A DNA stretch of 64,000 bases, taken from contig CAXXKX010000003.1 of the NCBI GenBank assembly GCA_963676655.2, positions 2,294,001 through 2,358,000 on the forward strand, written 5' to 3'. The notes under the pieces are model-generated. The model worked only from the letters and a program-made list of their open reading frames with translations. It made no database searches and had not been told where the DNA came from. Below, piece by piece: positions 22,444 through 32,814 of this stretch; the stretch's first letter is position 1; each line of letters starts with the position of its first letter. This DNA is from G963676655 sp963676655 (GTDB taxonomy: Bacteria > Verrucomicrobiota > Lentisphaeria > Victivallales > Victivallaceae). Made by a program: the position numbers and the translations under genes.

Positions 22444-24879
22444 TCACATAACTGCAGCAACCGGTTCCTTAGTCAAATGAACATGCCGTCTGTACGGGAA
22501 GCAATACTTGCCGGACTCGAGCCATTGTCTGTGGGGTGCTAATTCAAAGCGAACTCTGGTTGCGTCAGGCACGGTTATGTTGAATTCCGACCGATCCCAC
22601 CTGAGTACCAGATCTCCCTGCGGCAATGGCAGAGATATATGGCCGCGTTTCGGAAGAAGCGACAATTCAGGTTTGCATTCGATTTCACGCCAGGCCGGGG
22701 TCAACTGTTTGAGCCCGCCAATCAGGTCAACCAGATGACTGACCGGATGCGCACTCCAGGCATGGCAGCATGACTGCCCATCGTCACGATCCCAAATAAA
22801 ATGTTCCCAGGTTCCGCCGCTGGGAATCATTTTTCCCCAGCCGGAACGGATAAACTCAAGCACTTCATTCAGATAGCCAAGCTGTTCGGCGGCATCGAAA
22901 AGATACGTACACCAGAATGAAGTCGGAACCGCATAGTCGGTGTTTTCTCCGCGCAGGAACGACAGCAGGCGTTTTTGGGCCATATGCTGATGGAGTTCCG
23001 GTTTCAATCCGCAAAGGATGGCCAGCACCTGATCATGCAGGGAGGCTTTTTCCGGCACCGGCATTCCGTCAGGCTCCAGGCCTGCAATAAACAATTTTTG
23101 TTCCGGATCAAAGAGCTTTGCAACAATCAACTCTTTTCGCTCCCGTATTTCCCGGGTTATCGGATCACTATCCAGACCGGCCGCGATCAGCAGTTTCTCA
23201 TAATGCAGCAAGGTGTAAAGATACCACAGATTGATAAATGCCGGAAAACCGCGTTTGGGCAGAGGCGCCCAGTCTTCAAACAGCCAGAAACGCGGATCGA
23301 GTTTGATCAAACCATCACCACGACAGGCTTCCGGCGATTTAAAATAAGCAAATATTTGCTTGATCCGGTCATGCTGATCATGAAACACCGACAAGTCTGC
23401 GGTCTGCCAGTAATAATCAAATATCGTCAATATCCAGGTCAAAGAGAAATCCGGCAGAATACAGCCGCCGCTGCAGCACGGCGCGACACCGTATGTCAAG
23501 CCATTTTCGGTTTTCTGACCGGCAATGGAATAGATTCCCCGGCGCAGCAGTCGACAGTCTCCGTCAAGATAAAATGTATTTTTCCCCTGAACCCTGGCGT
23601 CTCCCCACCACTGTCCCTGTTCGCGCCACGGCGTATCGACATAGGCGTCAATTGAGCATATCTGCTGCGTATGACGACACATTCGGTAAATTTCATTCAG
23701 CAGCGCATCCGGAGTCTCGAAAATCCCACGCATTTCGAAGGGGTACTCGGCCAGTCGCCAACTTGCCCGCAATCGCATTCGTTGTTTCTGTCCGCGCAAA
23801 ACCAGCACAATATAGCGTGCCCCTTGAATCTGATAAAAAGTCCTTGAACAAGTCTCCAGCGCGGTCCGCATACGGGTTGCAAGCGCAAGCAGGCCGCCAT
23901 TCCCCACCGGCAGGAGATCTATCGGCATCCCGTTTTCAAGGTACTGGTAATAAAGACAGTCGATGACTCCGTTAACGGTGCCGCCGTGAGCTTCCAGAAA
24001 AAAAGTTCCGGTTTGGATGGAACCCAAATCAACCACAACGGCATGAAATTGACCATCTGCAACGGGCTCGACCTCAAACTCCAGGCCGGTTACATCGCGT
24101 TTTTGTTTGATGCTTCCGCCATTCCGCCATTCATCGACGCTGTTAACTTCATCTTCCATCCAGTGCCAGGCGATGTTGATGCAGTCGCTCCAGCCATCAG
24201 TCATATTCCCGGTCCCGTGGACCGTAATTTTTTCCGGCGCAATCAAATCTTCGCGCAACATGGGAATTCCGCGAGGTTCCACACTGCTCCACGGCAGACG
24301 GCCGAAAGCAATTTCACCGCTCCAACGGAACATCTCTTTTTCGTGCCAAAGCGGTGGGGTTTCTGCGTATTTCCAGCTTTCATCATCTTTTGAGGCATCG
24401 AAATCCTCCTGAAATCCCATCTGTCGCGAGAGCCGCGCGACATGGGGATTATTGCCGGGAGCGCGACGCATCCGCCACGTGGCTTTGCCGGTGTAGATAT
24501 TCACTCCGTTATTCCACTCGGCCGCACAGATAAATCCTGCCGCATACTTATGCAGGTACTGAAAGGTTCCGATGCCGGGATTGTAAGCTTCCACCGCAAT
24601 AAAATTATGTCCGGTATGCAGGTGTCCGGCTATATCAACTTCGTCAAAAGGCCAGTGACTCTGATATCCCCGCGCCGGACCGCGACAAACATATACTCCA
24701 TTGACATAGAGCCGGTAACTCTGGTCGGCGGTAATGAACAACGGAGCCCGTTCCGGAATGGCCTGCATATCAAAGTCGTACCTGAACTGGGCAAAACAGT
24801 TTTCCAGGTAGATTTCCCCCTGAGGCCAGAGCCATTTGGCTCTGCTTAAAGGATGATTGTCTTTGTCGAAAATATACAT
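22444..24879 (-). CDS. GH78-type alpha-L-rhamnosidase
   Basis: An 811-aa cytosolic protein with the GH78 layout. N-terminal beta domains include AKWLWP and the carbohydrate-binding strand SYRLYVNGVYVCRGPARGY. An (alpha/alpha)6 barrel (about 400-740) carries DTPWREQGQWWGDARVQG, the equivalent of the catalytic R-x-E ... GWxGD motif, and WEHFIWDRDDGQSCCHAWSAHP near the end, with a C-terminal beta sandwich. It would remove L-rhamnose from rhamnogalacturonan or glycosides. An ATG at 24879 is preferred; a TTG three codons earlier sits too close to AAAGG. It is the last gene of the minus-strand operon, 21 bp after the five-bladed propeller gene. Confidence 0.87.
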   Translation of the reverse strand: MYIFDKDNHPLSRAKWLWPQGEIYLENCFAQFRYDFDMQAIPERAPLFITADQSYRLYVNGVYVCRGPARGYQSHWPFDEVDIAGHLHTGHNFIAVEAYNPGIGTFQYLHKYAAGFICAAEWNNGVNIYTGKATWRMRRAPGNNPHVARLSRQMGFQEDFDASKDDESWKYAETPPLWHEKEMFRWSGEIAFGRLPWSSVEPRGIPMLREDLIAPEKITVHGTGNMTDGWSDCINIAWHWMEDEVNSVDEWRNGGSIKQKRDVTGLEFEVEPVADGQFHAVVVDLGSIQTGTFFLEAHGGTVNGVIDCLYYQYLENGMPIDLLPVGNGGLLALATRMRTALETCSRTFYQIQGARYIVLVLRGQKQRMRLRASWRLAEYPFEMRGIFETPDALLNEIYRMCRHTQQICSIDAYVDTPWREQGQWWGDARVQGKNTFYLDGDCRLLRRGIYSIAGQKTENGLTYGVAPCCSGGCILPDFSLTWILTIFDYYWQTADLSVFHDQHDRIKQIFAYFKSPEACRGDGLIKLDPRFWLFEDWAPLPKRGFPAFINLWYLYTLLHYEKLLIAAGLDSDPITREIRERKELIVAKLFDPEQKLFIAGLEPDGMPVPEKASLHDQVLAILCGLKPELHQHMAQKRLLSFLRGENTDYAVPTSFWCTYLFDAAEQLGYLNEVLEFIRSGWGKMIPSGGTWEHFIWDRDDGQSCCHAWSAHPVSHLVDLIGGLKQLTPAWREIECKPELSLLPKRGHISLPLPQGDLVLRWDRSEFNITVPDATRVRFELAPHRQWLESGKYCFPYRRHVHLTKEPVAAVM

Positions 24880-24900
24880 GCGATACAATGCCTTTATCCT

Positions 24901-26478
24901 TTAATTGTCAAAATAATCGTGATAGCCAGGGCCGCCGCCGGCGAGATAACCACCGCTCTTTCCAGTCTTATCCGGGCTGATCCAGAATGAATACAGATCA
25001 CCCTTTTTTAATATAAAGCGAATTTTTACCGGACGGGAGATCAGGCTGCTCAAACTATCACCATCCTTCCAGCCGATGCATGTGCAACATGAATCTCCGG
25101 AAAACGGTATGGCGTTTGCTTCGGTGAATGATGCTATGACTTTACCGTCCATATCCAGCACTTCCGCCCGAAGTTCCTTCGCCGCCGCATTCACAAAGAG
25201 GTAACTGCCGGAAAATGTTACCGGGGGAGTAATCAGCTCTCCGACTCCATCTGTCGACATGGAGGCGAATCCATCGCGCCGCAGATGCGCGATACCGGTT
25301 GCGCCGCGATGATACATTCCGTTCGGCCTGCCGCAGTTTTCATCGCCCTGAAAGCCGGAAAAGTAAAACGTGATCAGGTCGGAACTGACCGTGCAGATGT
25401 TGCCCAGCGACTGCACATAACCGCGATCCCAAACATCGCTGCGCTCCGATTTCAGCGCCGGGTTGCGGTCCGGCCGCGACCAGTGAAAACCGTCGCGGCT
25501 GTAGGCGAATTGCAGTTCCGTTATTTTGGGAATGCCGCTTTTTTCACACACTTCGTTGGATGGACCGTGATGCAGTTGGAAAAAGCCGAGCATAATGCTT
25601 TCATAAGCGACGGAATCAAGGTTGTAGAGTTGCGGAAATCTCCCCGTTTCGGGGTGAGGCATATCCAGCCTGTCGGTATGCGCCCACGGCACGGAACGGC
25701 ATTCCCGCCCTTTTCTGGTATCACCCCACTGGGAGGCCTGGAAGTAGTCGCTGCCTTCAGCATAGTGCCTGGCCCGCATACCTTCCACGCCCGGTTTCCA
25801 GCCGAACCCGGAACGCAGGCTGAAACACCATTTTCTCCGGAACGGATTATAGAACATGGTTGAGCGATCCCCGGCATAGCCGGTGGCGACCGGCAAACTC
25901 CAGTGAATACCATCAGGCGAAGTAAAAGCCATTGCCCTAGCGTCACCACACGGTTCCTGGATGAATATCTTATAGCGCTCCATGTCATTATCGGTATGAT
26001 AGTCATATACCACGGTCCAGGAATCGCAACCTGTTCCAAACGGAGTGATTCGGTTGGTTCCGGGGAAAATATCGAGTTCCGGCCGGGTCCAGTTTATCCC
26101 GTCTGTACTTTCAGCGTAACAGATACAACGGCACCAGCCGGCTTCATACCACATCTTGTAAATACGTTCATTGTAATCATACCAGACGCCACCGCTCTTG
26201 GGACAGGCCACTGCCGCGTCTCCGGCCTGTTCAAGCTCGGTTTCCGGTTTGAGGATTGGATTGCCGGCGTACTTTTCCGGATAGTGGAAAACCCGCTGCA
26301 AGCTGGATGAAGCGATCAGAAAATCATCAACAAATAGTTGACGCCCGAGATCGACCGGAATGATCTCAGGAGGATTTTCCAGATATGGCACCGGCGTCGG
26401 TTCGCGGTCTTCGAGATTAATATCAGCCGGGGGCCATTCCGCCGGCAACACTATTCCATTATACAAATATTCGCTCAT
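24901..26478 (-). CDS. Five-bladed beta-propeller glycosidase-like protein
   Basis: A 525-aa cytosolic protein of the GH32/GH43/GH130-like superfamily. Its N-terminal segment GRQLFVDDFLI and blades such as KMWYEAGWCRCICYAESTDG and FTSPDGIHWSLP are typical of five-bladed propellers found in Planctomycetes and Lentisphaerae. Repeated S(T/P)DGIxW motifs mark the blades. No family-specific catalytic triad can be assigned by eye, so the enzyme class stays open. AAAGGA lies upstream of the start, and the gene sits 16 bp after the SGNH esterase gene in the GH78 operon. Confidence 0.72.
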   Translation of the reverse strand: MSEYLYNGIVLPAEWPPADINLEDREPTPVPYLENPPEIIPVDLGRQLFVDDFLIASSSLQRVFHYPEKYAGNPILKPETELEQAGDAAVACPKSGGVWYDYNERIYKMWYEAGWCRCICYAESTDGINWTRPELDIFPGTNRITPFGTGCDSWTVVYDYHTDNDMERYKIFIQEPCGDARAMAFTSPDGIHWSLPVATGYAGDRSTMFYNPFRRKWCFSLRSGFGWKPGVEGMRARHYAEGSDYFQASQWGDTRKGRECRSVPWAHTDRLDMPHPETGRFPQLYNLDSVAYESIMLGFFQLHHGPSNEVCEKSGIPKITELQFAYSRDGFHWSRPDRNPALKSERSDVWDRGYVQSLGNICTVSSDLITFYFSGFQGDENCGRPNGMYHRGATGIAHLRRDGFASMSTDGVGELITPPVTFSGSYLFVNAAAKELRAEVLDMDGKVIASFTEANAIPFSGDSCCTCIGWKDGDSLSSLISRPVKIRFILKKGDLYSFWISPDKTGKSGGYLAGGGPGYHDYFDN

Positions 26479-26494
26479 AAAGACTTTTCCTTTA

Positions 26495-27766
26495 TTATTG
26501 TTCCGGGAACAGCTTCAGCAGGGTGTCGGCATAGAGCCATATCCCGCGTGCGTCCGGATGATTGATATTATTTAACATCAGTGAATTATAGGGGATGCCT
26601 TCTTTCCACAGACTCAAAAAACGAGCGGAAACATCGGCAATTGCAAAATTGTTTTCCACCGCCCATTTTCGCAGATATTGCACATAGGGTCTCGGATCTT
26701 CCTCGATATTTTTCTGAGAGTCAAGCCCCATCCAATCGGGCCGGACCGGATGCGGCAGTATAATGATCGGCTCCATTTTTTTGCGTTTGAAATCAGCCGC
26801 CACGCGGTTATAGATACGGTCGAACTCCGCCGTCATCGTCAAATAGGCGTCATTGACAAATTCCAGTGTCACCAGATCGGCGCCGGATTCAAGCACCTGT
26901 TCCTCGTAGTTGTACTGCGATCCCGACGGTTCGCACTGGAAGGTATTGATCGCTTTTCCGGGCCAGCCGAGGTTGACCAGGGTGATTTCACTCTGCGGAA
27001 AACGTTTACGAAGTCCTTCTACAAAAATATTGATCCAGCGCTGCGATTCATCCTTAATGAAATTACAGGCCGTGACGCTGTCTCCCCAGGCGAGAATCTT
27101 AATCGGCTCCCCGGCACGAAGTTTTGACAGCGTTTTTTCCAGTGTCTTCTCGATTAATCCTGAATCTTGTTGAGCCGCAGAACAGTTTTCAATAAACGGA
27201 AACAACATATCATCAGAAAGTCTTTGGCGATTGCGGTCAAAAAGAATATTGCCGATCAAAGTTTCTCCCTCATCCAGTTCCGGCGGCAGCGGGGTCGAAC
27301 CATTGATTATTCCCTGCTTCCGGTAACATTGACCGCTCTTGTCAACCACCACGGAGTCCAGTCGGTAAGGTTGGTATTCATAAGACACATAAACAGTATC
27401 TTCCCCGCCGATCCGGGAATCAGGAGTTCGTCCCCAGGCTCCCCACACTGCGTCGAAATAATAATCCAAGCCATTTTGAAACCGGACTCCATCCGCATCT
27501 TCAATCACGACCGAATCCGGCAGCAGGGCATAAGAAAGCGAACATTCCCAAGCCTCAAGCTGTTTAAAACGTACCCCGCTGCGCCATTTCTGCTCCTGAA
27601 ATACCGGAACTTGATCGTGTTCCTCACGTTCAACTTTTAGGGCTTGAACCGGAGTTATTTCAACCCGAAAATATAACTCATGGCCGGATTCCGCGGTTCC
27701 ACCTGCTTCGAGGGTCCACGGCTTATCAGGTACGGTTTTCATAAATGCATTATTTAACGTTTTCAT
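26495..27766 (-). CDS. SGNH/GDSL-type carbohydrate esterase
   Basis: A 423-aa protein with an N-terminal beta domain (about 1-190) and a C-terminal SGNH hydrolase domain (about 200-423). Block I is ILAWGDSVTAC (nucleophile Ser in GDS), the Gly block is LVNLGWPGKAINTF, the Asn block lies near VTLEFVNDAY, and the catalytic Asp/His pair is in NNINHPDARG. It has no signal peptide. Such enzymes remove acetyl or other acyl esters from pectin and related glycans. It starts 6 bp after the GH28 stop, so it is coupled in the operon. The RBS is weak (GAG). Confidence 0.8.
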   Translation of the reverse strand: MKTLNNAFMKTVPDKPWTLEAGGTAESGHELYFRVEITPVQALKVEREEHDQVPVFQEQKWRSGVRFKQLEAWECSLSYALLPDSVVIEDADGVRFQNGLDYYFDAVWGAWGRTPDSRIGGEDTVYVSYEYQPYRLDSVVVDKSGQCYRKQGIINGSTPLPPELDEGETLIGNILFDRNRQRLSDDMLFPFIENCSAAQQDSGLIEKTLEKTLSKLRAGEPIKILAWGDSVTACNFIKDESQRWINIFVEGLRKRFPQSEITLVNLGWPGKAINTFQCEPSGSQYNYEEQVLESGADLVTLEFVNDAYLTMTAEFDRIYNRVAADFKRKKMEPIIILPHPVRPDWMGLDSQKNIEEDPRPYVQYLRKWAVENNFAIADVSARFLSLWKEGIPYNSLMLNNINHPDARGIWLYADTLLKLFPEQ

Positions 27767-27772
27767 ATAAAA

Positions 27773-29218
27773 TTACTCGACAGATATCCCATGAATTTTT
27801 CCCGTTATTACAATATTTCCAGTATCAATATTACGCAACTTTACATCTCTGATTTCCACCGGATTTCGTTTTGCGTCAATTAAAACAGACAGATTCGCTT
27901 TGCCTGGCCCGGAGCATTGGATATTATCGATAACAATATGTTCATATTTCACTACATAATTCGATGCGTCCTGCTTCCTGCCGGCTTCCTGTCCACCAGT
28001 AAAATCTCCCAGGCGGTCACAGTCGATCCGCAGTATTTGAGGAATAAAATCCGGATCAGAACAGTAAACATCGTCATCACTTTTCTGGATGCGAAGCGAT
28101 TCATATCCGGTATCGGTATTGATAAAGATATCCTTGAACTCGATATTGCGGATCGCGGTTTTGCCGCTGCCGAACCAGGTGGTAATATCCATTGCCACCG
28201 CCGACAGATGGATCAGATAGTTATTGCGAAACGAGATGTCATGAATTGTTCCGGGCAGGTGTCCCGCCCATACTTCGATGCTTTTTCCCCAGTCACACCA
28301 CATTACACAGTTCTCAACCAAAAGATTATTCAGATTGCAGTTGTCTTCTCCTTCAAGATAGGCGCCTCTGGCAATTAAGCAGTCATCAAAGGACCTGATG
28401 AACGAATTACGCACCGTGACATTTTCCGAGGTGCAGATATTGATTCCGTCAGAATTGTAACGCCACAGCCCGATCAGCTTAACATTATCAATCATTACGT
28501 TACGGCAATGGTTCCGGATAATCATCGTCCACAGCATGGGATTGCGGAGGACAATGCCGTCAATGGCCAGGTTTTCGCACTCGTACGCCACCAGGCTTGA
28601 AACATATTTTTTGTCCCGCGCCGGCAAGCCGTACCGGGTAAACAAGTCCGCCATTTCATCGCCGGGACGACCTTCGTATTCCTCTTCTCCGCGCCGTAAA
28701 TGCGATGAATCCAGAATGCCGCGTCCGGTGATATGCACGTCTTTGACTTTATAGGCAAAAATCGCGCCATAAACCACTGCGCCCTCGTCGATATAAACAG
28801 TTTGCCCCGATTCAGGAACGATGACGCCAGGATGATGTTCGCCCGGCCCGAAATAGATTTCGTTGTCGCTTCTCCGATGGACCAGTGGAGGATTGGCAAA
28901 AACATGCAGGGCATGGTGCCGTCCGTTTACCTCAATTGTAAATTGACACGGCTCCGATATTTCCACGGTGATCTTATTGTCCTTTACCGTATACGACAGC
29001 TCGTATTCAAACGGCCGTATCTCAACCTTGTCAATCGTCGTCACTGCGACTTCGACTTCAAGCTTGACTTTGTCCTCCATGTCGAAGGTGACGAAATATG
29101 CGGTTTCGGTCTGGTCGGGCGAACGCTGTTTACCTTGCCATACCCGATTAAGGGGATACGCCGAGACCGCAGCCTCGTGAACTGTCTGCGCTTTCTGGTT
29201 GATGGATATTTTGTACAT
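27773..29218 (-). CDS. Glycoside hydrolase family 28-like (polygalacturonase family)
   Basis: A 481-aa cytosolic right-handed beta-helix protein. The N-terminal beta domain (about 1-100) precedes the helix, with YNSDGINICTS and SFDDCLIARG as the GH28 NSDG and DD motifs, and ITGRGILDSS as the typical turn entering the helix. It is the second GH28-like gene in the window and differs clearly from the one at 18942. The start at 29218 is chosen because AAAAGG lies nine bases upstream and the protein then begins like relatives. An in-frame ATG at 29374 would run through the hairpin and the end of the upstream gene. Confidence 0.83.
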   Translation of the reverse strand: MYKISINQKAQTVHEAAVSAYPLNRVWQGKQRSPDQTETAYFVTFDMEDKVKLEVEVAVTTIDKVEIRPFEYELSYTVKDNKITVEISEPCQFTIEVNGRHHALHVFANPPLVHRRSDNEIYFGPGEHHPGVIVPESGQTVYIDEGAVVYGAIFAYKVKDVHITGRGILDSSHLRRGEEEYEGRPGDEMADLFTRYGLPARDKKYVSSLVAYECENLAIDGIVLRNPMLWTMIIRNHCRNVMIDNVKLIGLWRYNSDGINICTSENVTVRNSFIRSFDDCLIARGAYLEGEDNCNLNNLLVENCVMWCDWGKSIEVWAGHLPGTIHDISFRNNYLIHLSAVAMDITTWFGSGKTAIRNIEFKDIFINTDTGYESLRIQKSDDDVYCSDPDFIPQILRIDCDRLGDFTGGQEAGRKQDASNYVVKYEHIVIDNIQCSGPGKANLSVLIDAKRNPVEIRDVKLRNIDTGNIVITGKIHGISVE

Positions 29219-29238
29219 TAAAACCGGCCTTTTTGTTG

Positions 29239-29259
29239 AAGCCGGGCAAAGCCCGGCTT
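29239..29259. terminator. Intergenic stem-loop between two operon genes
   Basis: The arms AAGCCGGGC (29239-29247) and GCCCGGCTT (29251-29259) are perfect complements with an AAA loop. On the plus strand a short T-run follows. On the minus strand, the direction of transcription here, no T-run follows. It may therefore be a partial terminator or an mRNA-stabilising hairpin that lowers expression of the genes after the 1159-aa protein. Confidence 0.5.
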
Positions 29260-29273
29260 TTGAGTATATTGCT

Positions 29274-32200
29274 TTATTTTTTACATCTGACAATCCCGAA
29301 CAGGGAGGCTTTTTTGTCTCCGCCAATCCCGCTGGACCACTGGATATATTTACGCCCTTTTCCATCGTTGTCATTCACCAGCCATGAAAAACCGAACTCT
29401 TTTGTTTTCGCCGTCAGCGGATAGAGTTCATTCAGCGGAATCTTTATCTTGTAGTTCATGCCGCCGGGGATTGACTTAGCCGTAATCGCAACGTCCTTCA
29501 ATAAGCCATACGGGGTGATGTTTTCCGGCAGTTCAGGAGTCCAGAAATTGGCGATTTTATAGGCTATGGGTTTGCCTGATTTATCAATCGAAAATGCTAT
29601 TTCAGTGCGATCAAGTCCATCGAGCTTCGGGTCGAAGGCAACCTGGATCGAATCGTTGTCCCAGACGTTCTCATGACCTGGTGCCGGCAGACAATTAACA
29701 TCATCTTTCACCTTAAAGTCAAGATAGACAAACTTATTATCCATTGCCATTCGGCATGATGCGCTGAGATCGTCCTCACCGGACCATTTTACTCCGCTGC
29801 CCTTCTTTATCACTTCAGACTCGCGATCAGCCTTCATGGCAGGAATATTATTCCAGTTTTTCGGTTCTCCGGCCGTTTTAACGTAAACTCCCTGATAGAG
29901 AGCTTTATTGCGGGGAAAACGATCTGTCAGCCGGATGATCGCGAAACGGTTGAACAAAACTTCCTTTCCGGTCTTGTCTCCGTAATTTGCTATCATGGCA
30001 AACTTCAGTTTTGCGGCCTCAGGCTGCAGAATACGGATTTCCTGGCTGAAAGTCTTCCAGTTTTTACCAAGTTTACTGACCAGGCAATTAATTCCTGGCC
30101 TTTGCGGAAAAACCTTTTTATTGTTTTTGTCTGTCAGTGAATAAACGCCGCCAAGCAGACCATCGCCTTTCGCTTCAACAATAAATAAATATTTTTCGCC
30201 CGGCCTTACTTTAATCCCTCCGGCGGTTCCGAAGAAAACCATACCTTTGGTCCGGATTGCATTTCCTTCTTCTATGCCGCCGCCTTTAACCACATCAAAC
30301 TTATTTTTGTCTTTCGGATAAAACCAATGAGCTCCGCCTCTGGCAAAGTCGCCATTCTTAATCAAATTCTCACCCGGGTTGCCGCGGCTTACGTCAACCA
30401 CGACATGGATTGCAAACTTATGGCCGTCTGCTATTGCGCTAATATCCATGTCATAAACACCTTCCAAGGCGTCCTTGGGTACTGAAAGTTTCAGTTTGTC
30501 GCGGGTTATAGAACCGGTCCATTTTGACGGCAGTTTGAGTTGCAGCCCAGTTACGGATTTATCGAGATTCAGTCTGAATTCCCCGGTGCTGCCCGGTTTA
30601 ATTACCGAGTGATCCGGTATTGCTTCCAGAATCCTGCCGTAAGCAGTCAATAACTTCATATCCCCGCCTTCTATGGATAGAGGAATATCAGATATTTTCA
30701 AGCGGAGAGTGCCGTTGACGGTTTTAACCGGCGAAACTGCATCCATCAGGTCAACACGCATTGCCTGCTTTACTCCCAGCGGCAATTCAACTTGCGGCTG
30801 CTTTTTGCTCCAGATTACAATAACCGGGGTTCCACGGCGGTCAAAAAGATATGCTTCGGTTTCCGGGGTGGATAGATTTGCGATAAACTTCGCATGTTCC
30901 AAACGATGAGTCATGGTTCGATAGGCAGCATAGAGCGGCAATACTCGTCCATCAATGTCGAAGGCTGAAGCCATGAAAGAACTGCCGCTTCGGAAAAAGT
31001 CGAACGCGAACGTTTTCCTGACTCCCAACGCCGCTTCCCGGACATACACTTTCTGCAGTAAAGACGCGCTCTCAAGATCGGTCCGATTCTTTTTTCTCCA
31101 GGTCATTTCTTCGGTATTGACCAGCGGCATATTGGGAACGCCCATTTGAGCCAGCGCCGTCCGCCATTGGCTGACCAGACCATTGTCGCGTTTGTCATTG
31201 CCGCCATAGTGAAAACTCATTATATCGAAGTAAACTCTCCCGCCAACGCTTTTTACGGCCTCTTCCAGAAAGTTCGGCGGGGGCAGGGGCGCTCCGGAAA
31301 GAATAACGCAATCGGGATCGGCTTTTTTCGCCGCTTCATAACCGGTCTTAAGCAGCATCCCGAAATCCGAGGGGGAACCGTTGGTCCAGAATGCCGATTT
31401 GTATCCTGCTTCGTTACCGAATTCATACCATTTAATCCTGCCTTTATACCGGGAAACGGTGACGGTAACGAAATCAGTCCAGTCCTGCCAGTTTTTTGGA
31501 GGATAATTCTGGTAATAATAGGTCCCGCAGCAGGTCATTTTGGTATTGGCAGATGACGAGGCCCATTTCGGGGTCCCCGTAAATGTCAGCAGGAAGTTCA
31601 TCTTATATTTTTCCGCCAGCGCAAGGCGTTCATCGAAATATGTCCAGTCAAACTTGCCTTTTTCCGGTTCACGCAGGAACCAGTGAATCGAGTGATGCCT
31701 CACCCACCTGGCGCCGGCGAGGAAAGCGCGCCGTGTATCGGTTTCCGCAACTTCTTTACAGTAACGCAGACGGTAGCCGTCTGCCGGTATGGCATGGCAT
31801 CCGAAGCGCGAATCCGGAATATTTTCCGCTGCCACCGGTTCAATAACCACATAGGCGGTTTCACAAACCGTTGGTCCGGATTTGCAGCTTACTTTGAAGT
31901 ATCCGTATTTGGCTGCGGACAACTCAATCTGGCCGCTACCGTTTTTTACCACGGTACTGCCTTCTGTTACTTTTGTCCCGAAAGCATCTGTTACTTTATA
32001 TGTAAGCCTGCCATTTCCATTCGGCAAATTATATCCCCTGGCATTCAATACTACTTTAGCCCCGGGATGATAAATACCGTCTTTCTCACTGAAAGATAAT
32101 TTCAACAAAGGAGGCAGTTTATCGATTGGAGCGTTTGTTTTATACAGGGCAATCCGGTCGAATTGAAACTTGTAATGCTTCGCCAAAGAAACGATTCTGA

Positions 32201-32753
32201 TTGTCAGGATATTTTTGCCGGGTTTAACCGCAAACACCGCATCAAGTTTGAATGGTTCCTGCTTCTTCCCGCTGCGTCCTGGCAGGTTAAGAATCTTTTT
32301 CTTCCCGTCCGGAAGGATCATTTCGATGCCGTTAGTCCCATTTTCCCGGTTATTCCATTTGATCAAGTCAAATACAATCCGCCGGGTTCCTCCCTCCGCT
32401 TCGTTCCATGATAATTTCAACGCGCTGACAATCTCGTCATTGTACATCCAGCGCTGTATTGATTCGGTCATTAATCCGCTGACAATTTGGGGCTTGGCGA
32501 TAAGCTTGTTTTCTTTGATTTCATATTGAAAGGTATGGGTTTTATGATCCATCGCCGGACTTTTTTGCACGGCCGGAGCGTTTCCGTATTCCCAGGCATT
32601 GTAATAAGGACTAAAATCAAACTCCGAACCGTTCTTTTTGCCCAGCTGCCATACCAGGCTGTCCGCGGCAAATAATGACGGCGTCAAAATTGCCATTAAT
32701 ATTGTTAGATATAAATTGAGTAATCTGCGCCTGGAATTCATCTTAAATATCAT
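29274..32753 (-). CDS. Secreted multidomain GH-A glycosidase with CBM9-like C-terminus
   Basis: A 1159-aa exported protein. Signal peptide at residues 1-30 (hydrophobic run ending SLFAA). Residues 32-205 form a polysaccharide-lyase-4/CBM-like sandwich starting VWQLGKKNGSEFDFS. Residues 215-305 are Ig-like. A TIM barrel (about 310-680) of clan GH-A, GH39-like, carries acid/base Glu448 in EFGNEAG and nucleophile candidate Glu548 in LVNTEEM. The C-terminus (about 945-1159) is CBM9/DOMON-like (DNKFVYLDFKVKDDV, WDNDSIQVAFDP). An ATG four codons downstream is also possible. It follows a pseudopilin gene by about 60 bp, mirroring the plus-strand operon. It should attack polysaccharide outside the cell. 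Confidence 0.82.
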   Translation of the reverse strand: MIFKMNSRRRLLNLYLTILMAILTPSLFAADSLVWQLGKKNGSEFDFSPYYNAWEYGNAPAVQKSPAMDHKTHTFQYEIKENKLIAKPQIVSGLMTESIQRWMYNDEIVSALKLSWNEAEGGTRRIVFDLIKWNNRENGTNGIEMILPDGKKKILNLPGRSGKKQEPFKLDAVFAVKPGKNILTIRIVSLAKHYKFQFDRIALYKTNAPIDKLPPLLKLSFSEKDGIYHPGAKVVLNARGYNLPNGNGRLTYKVTDAFGTKVTEGSTVVKNGSGQIELSAAKYGYFKVSCKSGPTVCETAYVVIEPVAAENIPDSRFGCHAIPADGYRLRYCKEVAETDTRRAFLAGARWVRHHSIHWFLREPEKGKFDWTYFDERLALAEKYKMNFLLTFTGTPKWASSSANTKMTCCGTYYYQNYPPKNWQDWTDFVTVTVSRYKGRIKWYEFGNEAGYKSAFWTNGSPSDFGMLLKTGYEAAKKADPDCVILSGAPLPPPNFLEEAVKSVGGRVYFDIMSFHYGGNDKRDNGLVSQWRTALAQMGVPNMPLVNTEEMTWRKKNRTDLESASLLQKVYVREAALGVRKTFAFDFFRSGSSFMASAFDIDGRVLPLYAAYRTMTHRLEHAKFIANLSTPETEAYLFDRRGTPVIVIWSKKQPQVELPLGVKQAMRVDLMDAVSPVKTVNGTLRLKISDIPLSIEGGDMKLLTAYGRILEAIPDHSVIKPGSTGEFRLNLDKSVTGLQLKLPSKWTGSITRDKLKLSVPKDALEGVYDMDISAIADGHKFAIHVVVDVSRGNPGENLIKNGDFARGGAHWFYPKDKNKFDVVKGGGIEEGNAIRTKGMVFFGTAGGIKVRPGEKYLFIVEAKGDGLLGGVYSLTDKNNKKVFPQRPGINCLVSKLGKNWKTFSQEIRILQPEAAKLKFAMIANYGDKTGKEVLFNRFAIIRLTDRFPRNKALYQGVYVKTAGEPKNWNNIPAMKADRESEVIKKGSGVKWSGEDDLSASCRMAMDNKFVYLDFKVKDDVNCLPAPGHENVWDNDSIQVAFDPKLDGLDRTEIAFSIDKSGKPIAYKIANFWTPELPENITPYGLLKDVAITAKSIPGGMNYKIKIPLNELYPLTAKTKEFGFSWLVNDNDGKGRKYIQWSSGIGGDKKASLFGIVRCKK

Positions 32754-32814
32754 CCTCGTTCATGTTTTTCAAATTAATTTCGTTGTCACTTATTTAAATT
32801 TCCAACACTTCAGC

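Noticed and set aside
29219..29374. ATG start at 29374 for the second GH28 gene
   Set aside because: It would overlap the upstream gene by about 100 nt and read through a 9-bp hairpin; the ATG at 29218 has AAAAGG upstream.
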